From a virus, in the IMG/VR virus record IMGVR_UViG_3300030012_001208, positions 1-26,501 of that record: DNA of 26,501 nucleotides; one strand, given 5' to 3'. Shown piece after piece: positions 12,188-19,483 of this stretch. Position 1 is the first letter of the stretch, and every line of letters starts with the position of its first letter. Position numbers and translations under genes: made by a program. The notes under the pieces were generated by a model. The model was given only the letters and a program-made list of their open reading frames with translations. It did not search any database and was not told the DNA's origin.

Positions 12188-14332
12188 TTACCAACTATTA
12201 GTAGATGAAGTGTTATTAGTGTTATTATTAAGACTTAAAGCGTCTAAAGAATCTGTTAATGTTACTGCGCTTGTATTAATCTCATACCATTCGCCATCCC
12301 AAGTATCTTGATTTGCAATAAATGAACATTCATAAGGAATATATAATTTACTATCAATTACAATACCATTATTAAACTTATAGCCATTTGTTAAAATATT
12401 GTTTGTTAGTATTTTTAGACTTCCATTAAATATACTTGCTCCATTATGCTGCCCTTTCATTATTTGATTAATTAATAAGTTGCTTATTTTTTTACCAGTT
12501 CCACTTCCATAAGCTACCCACGTACCAACGTTTCCATTATCATAACTACCAGTACTATGGTCAAAAACTTTTATAGCTCCTTGAGCTGATAATGGTCCAG
12601 TTCCTATAAAAACCTCGCCAACTTCATAGGTTACACCATTTGAGATATTTTGAGTAGTTTTAAAAAATTGTTGACTTGTTGACTCTCCGTTTATGAATGC
12701 TTGTATTAGTTGGTCGTTAGCATTTTCTGGTGCAGAGAAAATATAGAACTTTTGTTGGTCTGATAGTGTTGTGACCTCTGTTCCAGTATCTGGGTCGTTT
12801 TGACCGTAGTTGTGATATACTTTAGCGTAACAATCAAAAAACAAATCACCACCAAAAGGAACTTCGTTAGTTTCAAAATCTAATTCAAAAAAGTTAGAAG
12901 GAGTTACACCCAAAAATCCATTTATAAAAGTATAAGGTACATTATAGTCTGGAGCGTTACCAAAATCACTAAATGAAGTCCAAGTTGCTGCTCCTCCACT
13001 TGTATAATTAGAACGAGCATATACAGTAGAGCTTGTGCCTTCTAATCTTAGCCTATGGTAAAACAAAATAGAACCACTTCCAGTTAAAATAGCATCTAAT
13101 TGAGATGTTGTACCATTAAAAGCTCTGTTAAATCTTCTTTTAAATCTTATAGTTTGACCATCTAGCTGAGTTAATTCTCCTAAATAATATCTTACTCTGG
13201 CACTAAAATCGTCAGCTATGCCATAAATACCACCATCAGTATTAAAACCTTCTCCAACACTATGCCAACCATTCCAAGCAACCAAAGAATTGTTGACAGC
13301 ATTATTAGTACCTGGTGGTTGTTCAACAGTTATAGGTACTAAGTCATAAGCTCGAAACATTTCATATTTTAAATTAGCCTCTTTTAATATAGCTAATTTG
13401 TCAAACTCATTTCCAGCTAATCGTTGTATATTAGTGCCGTCTTCTGTTTTGTTTTCTGTATAAGTACCACTATCGTCTGGTGTAGATGAACTGTTGCCTT
13501 TCAAGTAATCTCTAAAGAATTGGTTTGATGATTGCATTTCATCATAAGTATTAACTTGTATAAAAGTCCATATGCCATTGCTTAAAAACAATCTAGCTCC
13601 GAACACCTTACAAATATCATTTAATAACTTAAAAGCAGTTACGGGTCGTCTTACTCCATTATCATCAATTGGAGCATAAGAAGAAATTTTAAATTTTGAT
13701 ATTTTGAGAGGGTCTCTATCAGAAGCTCTAGAAGCTGGGTATGGTGTCCAATCTACAACCGTTCTTATAAAAACGTCAGTTGAACTCCAGTTGTTATTAG
13801 TATTTGTGTCAGTATATAAAGAGTTATATATTATTAAATATATACCATACTCAAAGTTTAAATTATAATTTGTTTCTTCATTGAAAGGTATATTATCTAA
13901 AGCACCTAGACCACAAATTGCAGTTAATTTAATTTGTCTTGGCAAAGATATATCTTCTTCAGAGTTAATATCATTTAGCAAGTTACCAGCCCAAAATAAA
14001 TAATAAGTTGAATCGTTTGTTGAATTTTCAATCTTTAGCTGCCACCTTTTATAGTCGCTAGTTCTAATAGAGTTTATTAAAGCTATAATATTACTAGGAT
14101 TTCCAATTCCAGAATTATCATCAATAAAAAAACCTAATTCAACTTTAGATGGTATTAATCCAGTAAATCGGTCATCGTCATTAGTTTCATAAGTTAATTT
14201 GAAACCTTCATCGTTAGCAAATACATCATCAAATAATGTAGGGTTTGAGCTAAGAGTGTCAATGATTGTAATTCTGTAATAAGTTCCTCTATCGCTTCTA
14301 AACTTGTATTGTATTCTATTATTTATTGCCAT
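12188..14332 (-). CDS. Large tail tip/baseplate protein (putative)
   Basis: A 714-residue, beta-rich protein directly after the tape measure gene, the place of distal tail and tail-associated proteins in siphoviruses. The first 160 residues (with RIQYKFRSDRGTYYRITIID) look like a distal-tail type beta domain. A helix pair (AFKLLNDICKVFGARLFLSN, about 230-250), leading to WTFIQVNTYDEM, is the arrangement I associate with tail hub proteins of Bacteroidota phages. The rest is beta-rich with S/T/N/G repeats and could carry carbohydrate-binding parts. The start ATG shares a base with the tape measure stop (TAATG). A fused distal-tail plus hub protein is my best guess. Confidence 0.6.
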   Translation of the reverse strand: MAINNRIQYKFRSDRGTYYRITIIDTLSSNPTLFDDVFANDEGFKLTYETNDDDRFTGLIPSKVELGFFIDDNSGIGNPSNIIALINSIRTSDYKRWQLKIENSTNDSTYYLFWAGNLLNDINSEEDISLPRQIKLTAICGLGALDNIPFNEETNYNLNFEYGIYLIIYNSLYTDTNTNNNWSSTDVFIRTVVDWTPYPASRASDRDPLKISKFKISSYAPIDDNGVRRPVTAFKLLNDICKVFGARLFLSNGIWTFIQVNTYDEMQSSNQFFRDYLKGNSSSTPDDSGTYTENKTEDGTNIQRLAGNEFDKLAILKEANLKYEMFRAYDLVPITVEQPPGTNNAVNNSLVAWNGWHSVGEGFNTDGGIYGIADDFSARVRYYLGELTQLDGQTIRFKRRFNRAFNGTTSQLDAILTGSGSILFYHRLRLEGTSSTVYARSNYTSGGAATWTSFSDFGNAPDYNVPYTFINGFLGVTPSNFFELDFETNEVPFGGDLFFDCYAKVYHNYGQNDPDTGTEVTTLSDQQKFYIFSAPENANDQLIQAFINGESTSQQFFKTTQNISNGVTYEVGEVFIGTGPLSAQGAIKVFDHSTGSYDNGNVGTWVAYGSGTGKKISNLLINQIMKGQHNGASIFNGSLKILTNNILTNGYKFNNGIVIDSKLYIPYECSFIANQDTWDGEWYEINTSAVTLTDSLDALSLNNNTNNTSSTNSW

Positions 14333-16236
14333 TAATAACCTCTTGTTCTAGTTCTGTTATTTCTTGCTCTATCTGAGCTTAGTAATATATCTTGACCACT
14401 TATTGTTCCAAATACTTGAACAGCTCCACCACCATTAACTCCAATCATCGAACGTAATTTATCGAGTGGAGCGATGACCTCTGGATTGCTCATTGATGTT
14501 CCTGGTCCTTCTCCGACTAAACCTAATGTAGCTCCAGAAACCAATCCACCTTCTGCAAAGGCTGGAATTAAACTATTAAATGCTGTTTTAGCTAATCCTC
14601 CAGCTGCTCCAGCTATAACTGGAATCAATGCTGGATTCAAAGCAATAAGTGGATTTTTTAAAGCACTTGAAACAGCAGCAGCCACACCCTCTGCCAATAA
14701 AGCACCGATTGCACTTCTTACAGAAGATTTAACTTGGTCAGCAAAATCTTTAAAGTTTTCTGCACCAGCCATTAACACTCTACTCAAACTATCTCCAATT
14801 CTTTCAATTGATTCATCTAGTTGCATAAATACATCCATCAAACTAAGTGCTTCATTCTCTAAATCTTTAGGCAATACTGCTTGAGTCATAGCGCCAGCCA
14901 TCATTCCAGGCTGTTTTATTTGTCTTTTAGGTATTGCTGCTGGAATGGAGCTTGTTGAAGTTGTAACTTTACTAGGTCCACCTACATTTAGTGATTTTCC
15001 TAAGTCTTTAAAAGTTTTTTGAATTTTTTTGCCTTGATTTTCTAGAAAAGTTGTTAAGTCATCAAACTCTGTTTCGTAGTCATCAACTTCTGTTTTCATA
15101 TCTCGGAAAAAATCAGCCGTCTTTCCTTTAAATGGGTTTTCAATTTCTTTATCGAAAATCTTATTAAAAGCATCTAAAAGTAAACTAAATGGGCTATTTT
15201 GAGTGTCTAATAGAGTTGCAGTCATCTCAAGTAGAGTATTCTTCCACCATCTAATATCTTGAAATCTCTCTTTAAAAGCCTCCCAGTTATCATTTACAAA
15301 AAGAATACCTAAAGCTAATCCAGTAATCGCAGCAGCAATAGCAATAAATTTAATACTTAGAGCAGCGACAATAGTAACAATGCTTCCTAAAATAACTAGC
15401 AAAGGTCCTAAAGCTCCAGCTAGAATACCAGCAGTAACAATCATTTTTTTGACTTCTGGGTCAAGTTTTGCAAAACCCTCTAAAAAAGATTTAAACTGAT
15501 TTCCTAAGTCTATCACAATTGGCAAAAGCATCCCTCCAATTTCTTCCATCAAATCGCCAAATTGATTTTGTAGTTGCTTTAAGCCACCAGCACCAGCTTG
15601 TGCAGCAGCTTCAGCAGCTCCACCATATTGCTTATCTAATTCATCTAATATTAAAGTTTGAGCCTCTGCTAGTCTATTTGTTTCTGCTAGTTCTTTAATT
15701 ACTTTCTTTTGTTCCTCTGAGAATTGAATACCACTACGACTTAGAGCTGATAAGTTTGCTATTGGGTCGTTTAATGCTTTACCTAATTGAATACTAGCTG
15801 ATTTTAAATCTCCATCTAATCTAGTTGCTAAGTTTAACGCTGCTAGTTGTGTTCTTTCAAATTGCTCTCCAGCTATATTAGTAAATGTCAATAGTTGAGC
15901 AGTAGCATCTTTTAAAATTACCTCATCGCCAAATAAAGTCTTACCTTGCAACTCAGAAGCCATCTTTTGAAGTTGCTTAGAAGTAAAACCAGCAGCCATA
16001 CCCGTTGACTTAATACCAGCTTCTACTTGTGCTATTGCTTTTTGTTGTTTGTCAAAAGCAGCAATACTAGCTGCACCAAAAGCTAATAATGGTAAAGTTA
16101 AATTTCTGGAGAGTGTCTGTCCAGTCCTTTTCATAGAAGAACCAAATTTCTTCATTGACCTAGTAGCTCTTTTTAAGCTGCTCTGAAATTGCTTATCGTT
16201 AAGTGATAATTTTACGCTAAGATTCTTCTGTGCCAT
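14332..16236 (-). CDS. Tail tape measure protein
   Basis: A 634-residue protein with the standard layout: a basic helical N-terminus (SLKRATRSMKKFGSSMKRTG), long alanine-rich helices (QKAIAQVEAGIKSTG onward), a strongly hydrophobic block at residues 266-314 (IVTAGILAGALGPLLVILGS), and a C-terminal segment FAEGGLVSGATLGLVGEGPG followed by PEVIAPLDKL, a common tape measure ending. It sets tail length and helps DNA pass the host membrane; 634 residues fit a tail of roughly 100 nm by the usual 0.15 nm per residue rule. The start overlaps the end of the frameshifted chaperone product by 20 bases. Confidence 0.9.
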   Translation of the reverse strand: MAQKNLSVKLSLNDKQFQSSLKRATRSMKKFGSSMKRTGQTLSRNLTLPLLAFGAASIAAFDKQQKAIAQVEAGIKSTGMAAGFTSKQLQKMASELQGKTLFGDEVILKDATAQLLTFTNIAGEQFERTQLAALNLATRLDGDLKSASIQLGKALNDPIANLSALSRSGIQFSEEQKKVIKELAETNRLAEAQTLILDELDKQYGGAAEAAAQAGAGGLKQLQNQFGDLMEEIGGMLLPIVIDLGNQFKSFLEGFAKLDPEVKKMIVTAGILAGALGPLLVILGSIVTIVAALSIKFIAIAAAITGLALGILFVNDNWEAFKERFQDIRWWKNTLLEMTATLLDTQNSPFSLLLDAFNKIFDKEIENPFKGKTADFFRDMKTEVDDYETEFDDLTTFLENQGKKIQKTFKDLGKSLNVGGPSKVTTSTSSIPAAIPKRQIKQPGMMAGAMTQAVLPKDLENEALSLMDVFMQLDESIERIGDSLSRVLMAGAENFKDFADQVKSSVRSAIGALLAEGVAAAVSSALKNPLIALNPALIPVIAGAAGGLAKTAFNSLIPAFAEGGLVSGATLGLVGEGPGTSMSNPEVIAPLDKLRSMIGVNGGGAVQVFGTISGQDILLSSDRARNNRTRTRGY

Positions 16237-16902
16237 TGTCTTTATTTAGCAATTCGTATTTCTTTTTAATATATTCTGCTCTTTTTCTTTGTTTCTCGAT
16301 GTCGGTCTTTACTTTCTTTTTCTCCCAATCAAACTTAACAAGTTTCTGAGGGGTTAGGTTTTGTCCTTTCTTAGTGTGTGGCTGTAAATTAACACAAGCC
16401 AACCATCGCACTCGTTCCCACTCTTGACGTTGCTCTAGTTCAAATCGGTCATTAATACCTTTTTGAGTACATAGAAACTCGTGAAAAGTAAGATTCCAAA
16501 AGTCTCTAGGTAATAAACCGAGACCATAAGCGACAGCCTCTAATTTATCCCAAGTTACTTCTTTTTCTTCGCCCCTTTCGGAGCTTTCACGTTTCCCTCT
16601 GTCTCAAATTTAGCTGAGAATTGATTAGAGAATATCTCTAGCACTTTATTTAGTGCGTCAAAATCTTCGTCTAACATATCTGCAACATCATCAACACTTA
16701 AAGAACATTCTTGACCACTCACTCGTGAGCCGTCTTTTATTCCGTTTAGGATTAGATAACAAGCATCATCTAAGCTCATACCCTCTCCTAGCTTATCTAA
16801 GTCAGCTAAACTTCTATTAGTATCTCGGCAAAATAGTCTAAGACTATTCATTCCAAACCTTACACTATAATCTTTACCATTTATTATAACTACTTCGTAC
16901 AT
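16217..16902 (-). CDS. Tail assembly chaperone long form (gpGT) made by -1 frameshift
   Basis: Reading gpG to its penultimate lysines and then moving back one base gives a continuous frame to the TAG at 16217, a product of about 228 residues. The extension (114 residues) runs from EVTWDKLEAVAYGLGLLPRD to WNLTFHEFL, and on to a lysine-rich end. The W-x-x-L-E-A ... P-R-x-F-W-x-L-T-x-x-E-F pattern is that of gpT-like tail chaperone domains (TAC family). The extension is open for the whole stretch 16561-16217, although its only internal candidate start is a GTG at 16411, which would cut the conserved domain in two. This is the classic gpG/gpGT arrangement found before tape measure genes in long-tailed phages. 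It binds the tape measure protein during tail assembly and is absent from the finished virion. Confidence 0.85.
16555..16902 (-). CDS. Tail assembly chaperone short form (gpG)
   Basis: A 115-residue product ending at the in-frame TAA. It starts MYEVVIINGKDYSVRFGMN, has a helical middle (NSLRLFCRDTNRSLADLDKL and YLILNGIKDG) and an acidic helix, DDVADMLDEDFDALNKVLEI, then a basic end, APKGAKKKK. This suits the gpG family in size, position and acidic helices. The lysine-rich codons at the end form the frameshift site. The leader is AACTAACAAAGAT before ATG, part of which can pair with a sequence about 50 bases upstream (see the hairpin entry). Confidence 0.85.
   Translation of the reverse strand: MYEVVIINGKDYSVRFGMNSLRLFCRDTNRSLADLDKLGEGMSLDDACYLILNGIKDGSRVSGQECSLSVDDVADMLDEDFDALNKVLEIFSNQFSAKFETEGNVKAPKGAKKKK
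16561..16567 (-). other. Programmed -1 frameshift site G_AAA_AAG
   Basis: In the gpG frame the last codons read GCG AAG AAA AAG AAG TAA. A slip back by one base on AAA AAG places the lysine tRNA on AAA, and the next codons (GAA GTA ACT TGG) enter the conserved extension. The zero-frame stop follows one codon later. The AAAAAG core is the known slippery part of dnaX-type sites; the base before it is G where A would be ideal. A GGGG run lies 5 bases upstream. Confidence 0.7.
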
Positions 16903-16904
16903 AT

Positions 16905-16968
16905 CTTTGTTAGTTTAAGTTATTGCTAGTTGGGAGACGTGCCGTAGCACAATCCCCAACCAACAAAG
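16905..16968 (-). promoter_or_regulatory. Strong RNA hairpin and alternative stem before the chaperone gene
   Basis: Between the tail tube stop and the gpG start, the minus strand reads GTTGGGGATTGTGC, TACG, GCACGTCTCCCAAC (16929-16960): a long stem with two internal mismatches and a cUACGg tetraloop, an exceptionally stable loop class. No T-run follows, so it is not a terminator. A second, longer-range stem of 11 bp with one G-U pair joins CTTTGTTGGTT (16958-16968) to AACTAACAAAG (16905-16915), the leader next to the gpG ATG. The two structures share three bases and so partly exclude each other, which suggests control of gpG translation or mRNA processing. Confidence 0.7.
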
Positions 16969-16975
16969 AAATTAA

Positions 16976-17425
16976 TTAAGCTACTGTTTGAACTAAAGCT
17001 CCAGTTCCTTCAATACTTACAGAATAAGTTGGAGCATCTTCTGTACCTCCACTTATTTCTAAAGAAGTGATAAAACCACTACCACTATAACTATACTCTC
17101 CAGTTGCTGGAGAATCAAATCCAAAGGTAAATGTTACAGCAGTTCTACCAGTACCACCTACTGGTTGAAACATTTGATTGAATAACTCATCTACTTCTGT
17201 ATCACCAGCCACACCAGCAAAGTCCATTAGTCCATCTGCTGATAAGCTATAAGACATTTGACCAGCTAGTAAATCTCTAAAACCACTAGAGTCTTTTGTT
17301 GAGATGTCTATTGTATCTACGTTCATACTTAATGATACATTCTGAGAGTGCATCAATTTTACAGCCGTCCCTCCACTAGAAGGACTAACTTTTAGGATTA
17401 AATCCGTTCCGTTAAAAATTGCCAT
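16976..17425 (-). CDS. Major tail tube protein (TP901-1 family)
   Basis: A 149-residue protein with the tail tube pattern: an N-terminal strand (MAIFNGTDLILKVS), the block VSLSMNVDTIDISTKDS leading to GFRDLLAGQMSYSLSADGLM (residues 29-66), and beta-rich C-terminal part FTFGFDSPATGEYSYSGSGF and SLEISGGTEDAPTYSVSIEG. The D-x-S-x-K-D-S-S-G-F/W core is typical of the TP901-1/phage_tail_2 family. It forms the hexameric rings of the tail tube. It precedes the chaperone and tape measure genes as in all siphoviruses of this type. Many copies are needed per virion; the hairpin following it may protect its mRNA end. Confidence 0.9.
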   Translation of the reverse strand: MAIFNGTDLILKVSPSSGGTAVKLMHSQNVSLSMNVDTIDISTKDSSGFRDLLAGQMSYSLSADGLMDFAGVAGDTEVDELFNQMFQPVGGTGRTAVTFTFGFDSPATGEYSYSGSGFITSLEISGGTEDAPTYSVSIEGTGALVQTVA

Positions 17426-17450
17426 TTTCTTTTTATTTTAAAATTTATAA

Positions 17451-17615
17451 TTAGCTAATATCTAAATCTTTCTTTTTAGATTTTTTCTTTGTTGTATCTA
17501 TTGCATCGTTGATTTTTAAGAAGTTTCTTACAACACGACAAACCTTGTATGATTCACCTTCTTTGTATTCTACACCTCTACATTCAATGTCTTTTTTTAT
17601 CTTTACTTTATACAT
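17451..17615 (-). CDS. Small basic protein between tail completion and tail tube genes
   Basis: A frame of about 54 residues read by hand, from MYKVKIKKDIECRGVEYKEG through KVCRVVRNFLKINDAID to a lysine-rich end (TTKKKSKKKDLDIS). The first part looks like a small beta barrel (SH3-like) and has two cysteines. It fills the 190-base gap between the two structural genes, starting 3 bases after the upstream stop. The exact end may be off by a few bases. Small SH3-like proteins of this kind are common among the head-tail genes of phages, but I cannot name the family. Confidence 0.5.
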   Translation of the reverse strand: MYKVKIKKDIECRGVEYKEGESYKVCRVVRNFLKINDAIDTTKKKSKKKDLDIS

Positions 17616-17617
17616 AT

Positions 17618-18037
17618 CTATCTATTTATGTTAAATCTGTAATCTTGTGCTATTCCGTAAAACCCTTGCTCTCCAGCAGAATCATCAAATAACTCATTTT
17701 GACCTTGAAAAAATATCTTATCTACTTGTACTGCTCTAAATGTTCCACTAGTGTAATCTAAAGCTGTTCTAACTTTACCAGCTAATTCCACTAAACCACT
17801 ATATCTAATATCATATATACTTATTTGTACTGTAACATAGTCATAAGTGCTTACTCCGTTTTTTGTGTTGTTTGGCTCGTCTGATACTAATTGATAAGTA
17901 ATATAAGGCAATAAAACATTACTAGGAAAGTCATAACGACTTGGAAAGATTCTAGGATTAGAACCACTCTCAGAAACTAAAGCGATAACATCTGAGTCAT
18001 TAAATAATATTTCAAAAACTGCTTTTCCTACTTCCAT
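17618..18037 (-). CDS. Tail completion protein (DUF3168-like)
   Basis: A 139-residue protein with the DUF3168 pattern: an N-terminal helix (VGKAVFEILFNDSDVIALVS), RIFPSRYDFPSNVLLPYITY (residues 29-48), a VTVQISIYD strand and a LVELAGKVRTALDY helix, ending in a DYRFNI strand. This family (tail completion, gp17-like) sits at the junction of the head connector and tail tube. It follows the gp10-like gene with a one-base overlap and precedes the small basic protein and tail tube gene, the usual order. Confidence 0.85.
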   Translation of the reverse strand: MEVGKAVFEILFNDSDVIALVSESGSNPRIFPSRYDFPSNVLLPYITYQLVSDEPNNTKNGVSTYDYVTVQISIYDIRYSGLVELAGKVRTALDYTSGTFRAVQVDKIFFQGQNELFDDSAGEQGFYGIAQDYRFNINR

Positions 18038-18465
18038 TATTTAAATCTTTTGTCAATGATTTTTTTTATTTCAGATATTACGCTATTGATAGCTGTGTTA
18101 CCTTTACTAGCACCAGCTTTATCCAACATTCTCAGACCTGGTATTCCTCTAAATCCATACTCTAAGAAATAGAAATAAAATCCACTTTTATCCATATCAG
18201 AAAATGATTTTTTAACTCTTGGTCCTACAAAAACACTAGGAGGAACTCCCTTTCTGTTTTTACCATTTATAACAGCTAAAGATTTTCTAAGTTGTTTAGA
18301 TTCAACTGGTACAATATTTTTAAGCTCTTGTAAAATAGGCTTGGCAGCTTTACGCATACCTTGTTTAAGTAGTGTCTTGTTTTTACTATCAGACATATTA
18401 AGTTTCTCTAAATCCTTAATCAAAGAATTGAGTTGTTTTTTGTCTACTTGAGCTGATACTATCAT
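18037..18465 (-). CDS. Head-tail joining protein, HK97 gp10-like
   Basis: A 142-residue protein matching the HK97 gp10 family: an N-terminal helix with KKQLNSLIKDLEKL, then LLKQGMRKAAKPILQELKN (residues 29-48), IVPVESKQLRKSLAV, a basic strand region with GVPPSVFVGPRVKK, and YFYFLEYGFRGIPG (98-111). The YxxxxEYG/GFxG region is the family's most recognisable part. These proteins complete the tail end or neck. Both neighbours share one base with it. Confidence 0.85.
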   Translation of the reverse strand: MIVSAQVDKKQLNSLIKDLEKLNMSDSKNKTLLKQGMRKAAKPILQELKNIVPVESKQLRKSLAVINGKNRKGVPPSVFVGPRVKKSFSDMDKSGFYFYFLEYGFRGIPGLRMLDKAGASKGNTAINSVISEIKKIIDKRFK

Positions 18466-18803
18466 TATACCGTTAAATCTTGAGCATCAGTTTCCACCAA
18501 TGTAAGTATTAATTTATCTTTTCTTCCCACTTCTTTAATACTTTTGATTGAATAAACCGTATTACCAAAAGTTATTGCGTATTCTGGACTTACTCCAATG
18601 TCTGTTCTGTATCTTACTAGACATTCTATCATTTGTTTGTTGATTAATGCATCAGCATCATATTTAGTATCGCCACTTTTAAAATCAAAGCTACCATAGA
18701 TAGTAACAGAAGTTTGAACATTTACACTCCTTGCACCATATAAGTCGTTGTTGAAAGTTCTTTTGAATAGTCTTAACTTTCTATCTAGTTTGCCTATTAT
18801 CAT
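18465..18803 (-). CDS. Head closure (head-tail joining) protein
   Basis: A 112-residue protein of the phage head-tail joining family (gp16/HK97 gp7 type). It starts MIIGKLDRKLRLFKRT, has strand regions ARSVNVQTSVTIYGSFDFKS and KQMIECLVRYRTD, then EYAITFGNTVYSIKSIKEVG and ends in KLILTLVETDA, the usual small beta-barrel order ending in a L-x-L-x-x-x-E-T strand. It closes the connector after packaging. It overlaps the connector gene by 4 bases. Confidence 0.8.
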   Translation of the reverse strand: MIIGKLDRKLRLFKRTFNNDLYGARSVNVQTSVTIYGSFDFKSGDTKYDADALINKQMIECLVRYRTDIGVSPEYAITFGNTVYSIKSIKEVGRKDKLILTLVETDAQDLTV

Positions 18804-19429
18804 AGTTCAAGCAATCGGTAAGGAGTTAATAAGTGGTCTACCATTAATGGAAGTTCATTTACTTGAGTACCCATTACAACGTCTTGACGATTCTCATAGT
18901 AACGACCAACGATAATATAAACAGCTTGTACTATTGGGGCTGGTACGTCACTAGCAGCACCACCTACTACAAACTCAACTTCGACAGCGTTTGGTCTTTC
19001 GAAAGTATCTGGAAAATCACCAGTTTCCGATTGATATATTCTTCCTGGTCTTATCTTTGTATCTACATCGTATTCAGATGCAGCTAAAGTTTGTAATACA
19101 TTGTTGGTGTCGTAATATTTAACGTGAGTAACACTAGCAACATCGCCTATCTGTAAGTCAATGTAAGGAGGAAACTCATCGTAAAAAATATTATATGTTT
19201 GTGTAACTAATCTTCGTCTAGTAAATTCCTCAACTACACCAGTAGCAACATTAATTAAAGACGTGATATAATTATCATCATTATCGTAATCAGAGTCTAT
19301 TCTTAAAAATGCCTTAGCTTCTGCTAGTGATATAACAGTTGAAGATGGAGCAGTCTTTAGAACTAACTTACCATAAGGCACATAGTTAGTGCCTCTTAAT
19401 GTGTTAAAGTTGTAGTTGTAGTATTCCAT
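18800..19429 (-). CDS. Head-tail connector protein, gp6-like
   Basis: A 209-residue protein of the gp6/phage connector family. The core is VISLAEAKAFLRIDSDYDND followed by ITSLINVATGVVEEFTRRRL (residues 33-74), an all-helical pattern that is the hallmark of the family (L-x-E-A-K-x-x-L-R-I/V-D/E and A-x-x-x-x-E-x-x-T-x-R). A beta-rich insertion (residues 75-160) is followed by helices with PIVQAVYIIVGRYYENRQDV. It forms the ring under the portal. It follows the capsid gene after a terminator-like hairpin. Confidence 0.9.
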   Translation of the reverse strand: MEYYNYNFNTLRGTNYVPYGKLVLKTAPSSTVISLAEAKAFLRIDSDYDNDDNYITSLINVATGVVEEFTRRRLVTQTYNIFYDEFPPYIDLQIGDVASVTHVKYYDTNNVLQTLAASEYDVDTKIRPGRIYQSETGDFPDTFERPNAVEVEFVVGGAASDVPAPIVQAVYIIVGRYYENRQDVVMGTQVNELPLMVDHLLTPYRLLEL

Positions 19430-19431
19430 TT

Positions 19432-19468
19432 AAAAAAAATTAATGGAGAGAGTGTTTACACTCCCTCC
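19432..19468 (-). terminator. Terminator-like hairpin after the capsid gene
   Basis: On the minus strand GGAGGGAGTG pairs with CACTCTCTCC (10 bp with one G-U pair) around a TAAA loop, followed after five bases by eight T. It lies 15 bases past the capsid stop and before the connector start. It may reduce readthrough, or protect the capsid mRNA end, so that capsid protein is made in excess over connector proteins. Confidence 0.65.
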
Positions 19469-19483
19469 GTTAAAATAAACAAA

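Noticed and set aside
14474-14884. 136-codon open frame on the plus strand
   Set aside because: It is antisense to the tape measure gene, with an alanine- and proline-rich content that follows from the complementary codons. No plus-strand genes are supported elsewhere.
16217-16411. Separate 64-residue gene from the GTG at 16411
   Set aside because: The GTG lies in the middle of a longer frame open to the gpG end, and the conserved part is upstream of it, so this is the tail of the frameshift product and not a gene of its own.
16569-16575. GGGGCGA heptamer, resembling a site reported for -2 shifting in Mu-like tail genes
   Set aside because: A -2 shift here meets a stop after eight codons, while the -1 frame continues into a conserved chaperone domain, so the -1 slip at the following A-rich codons is the better explanation.
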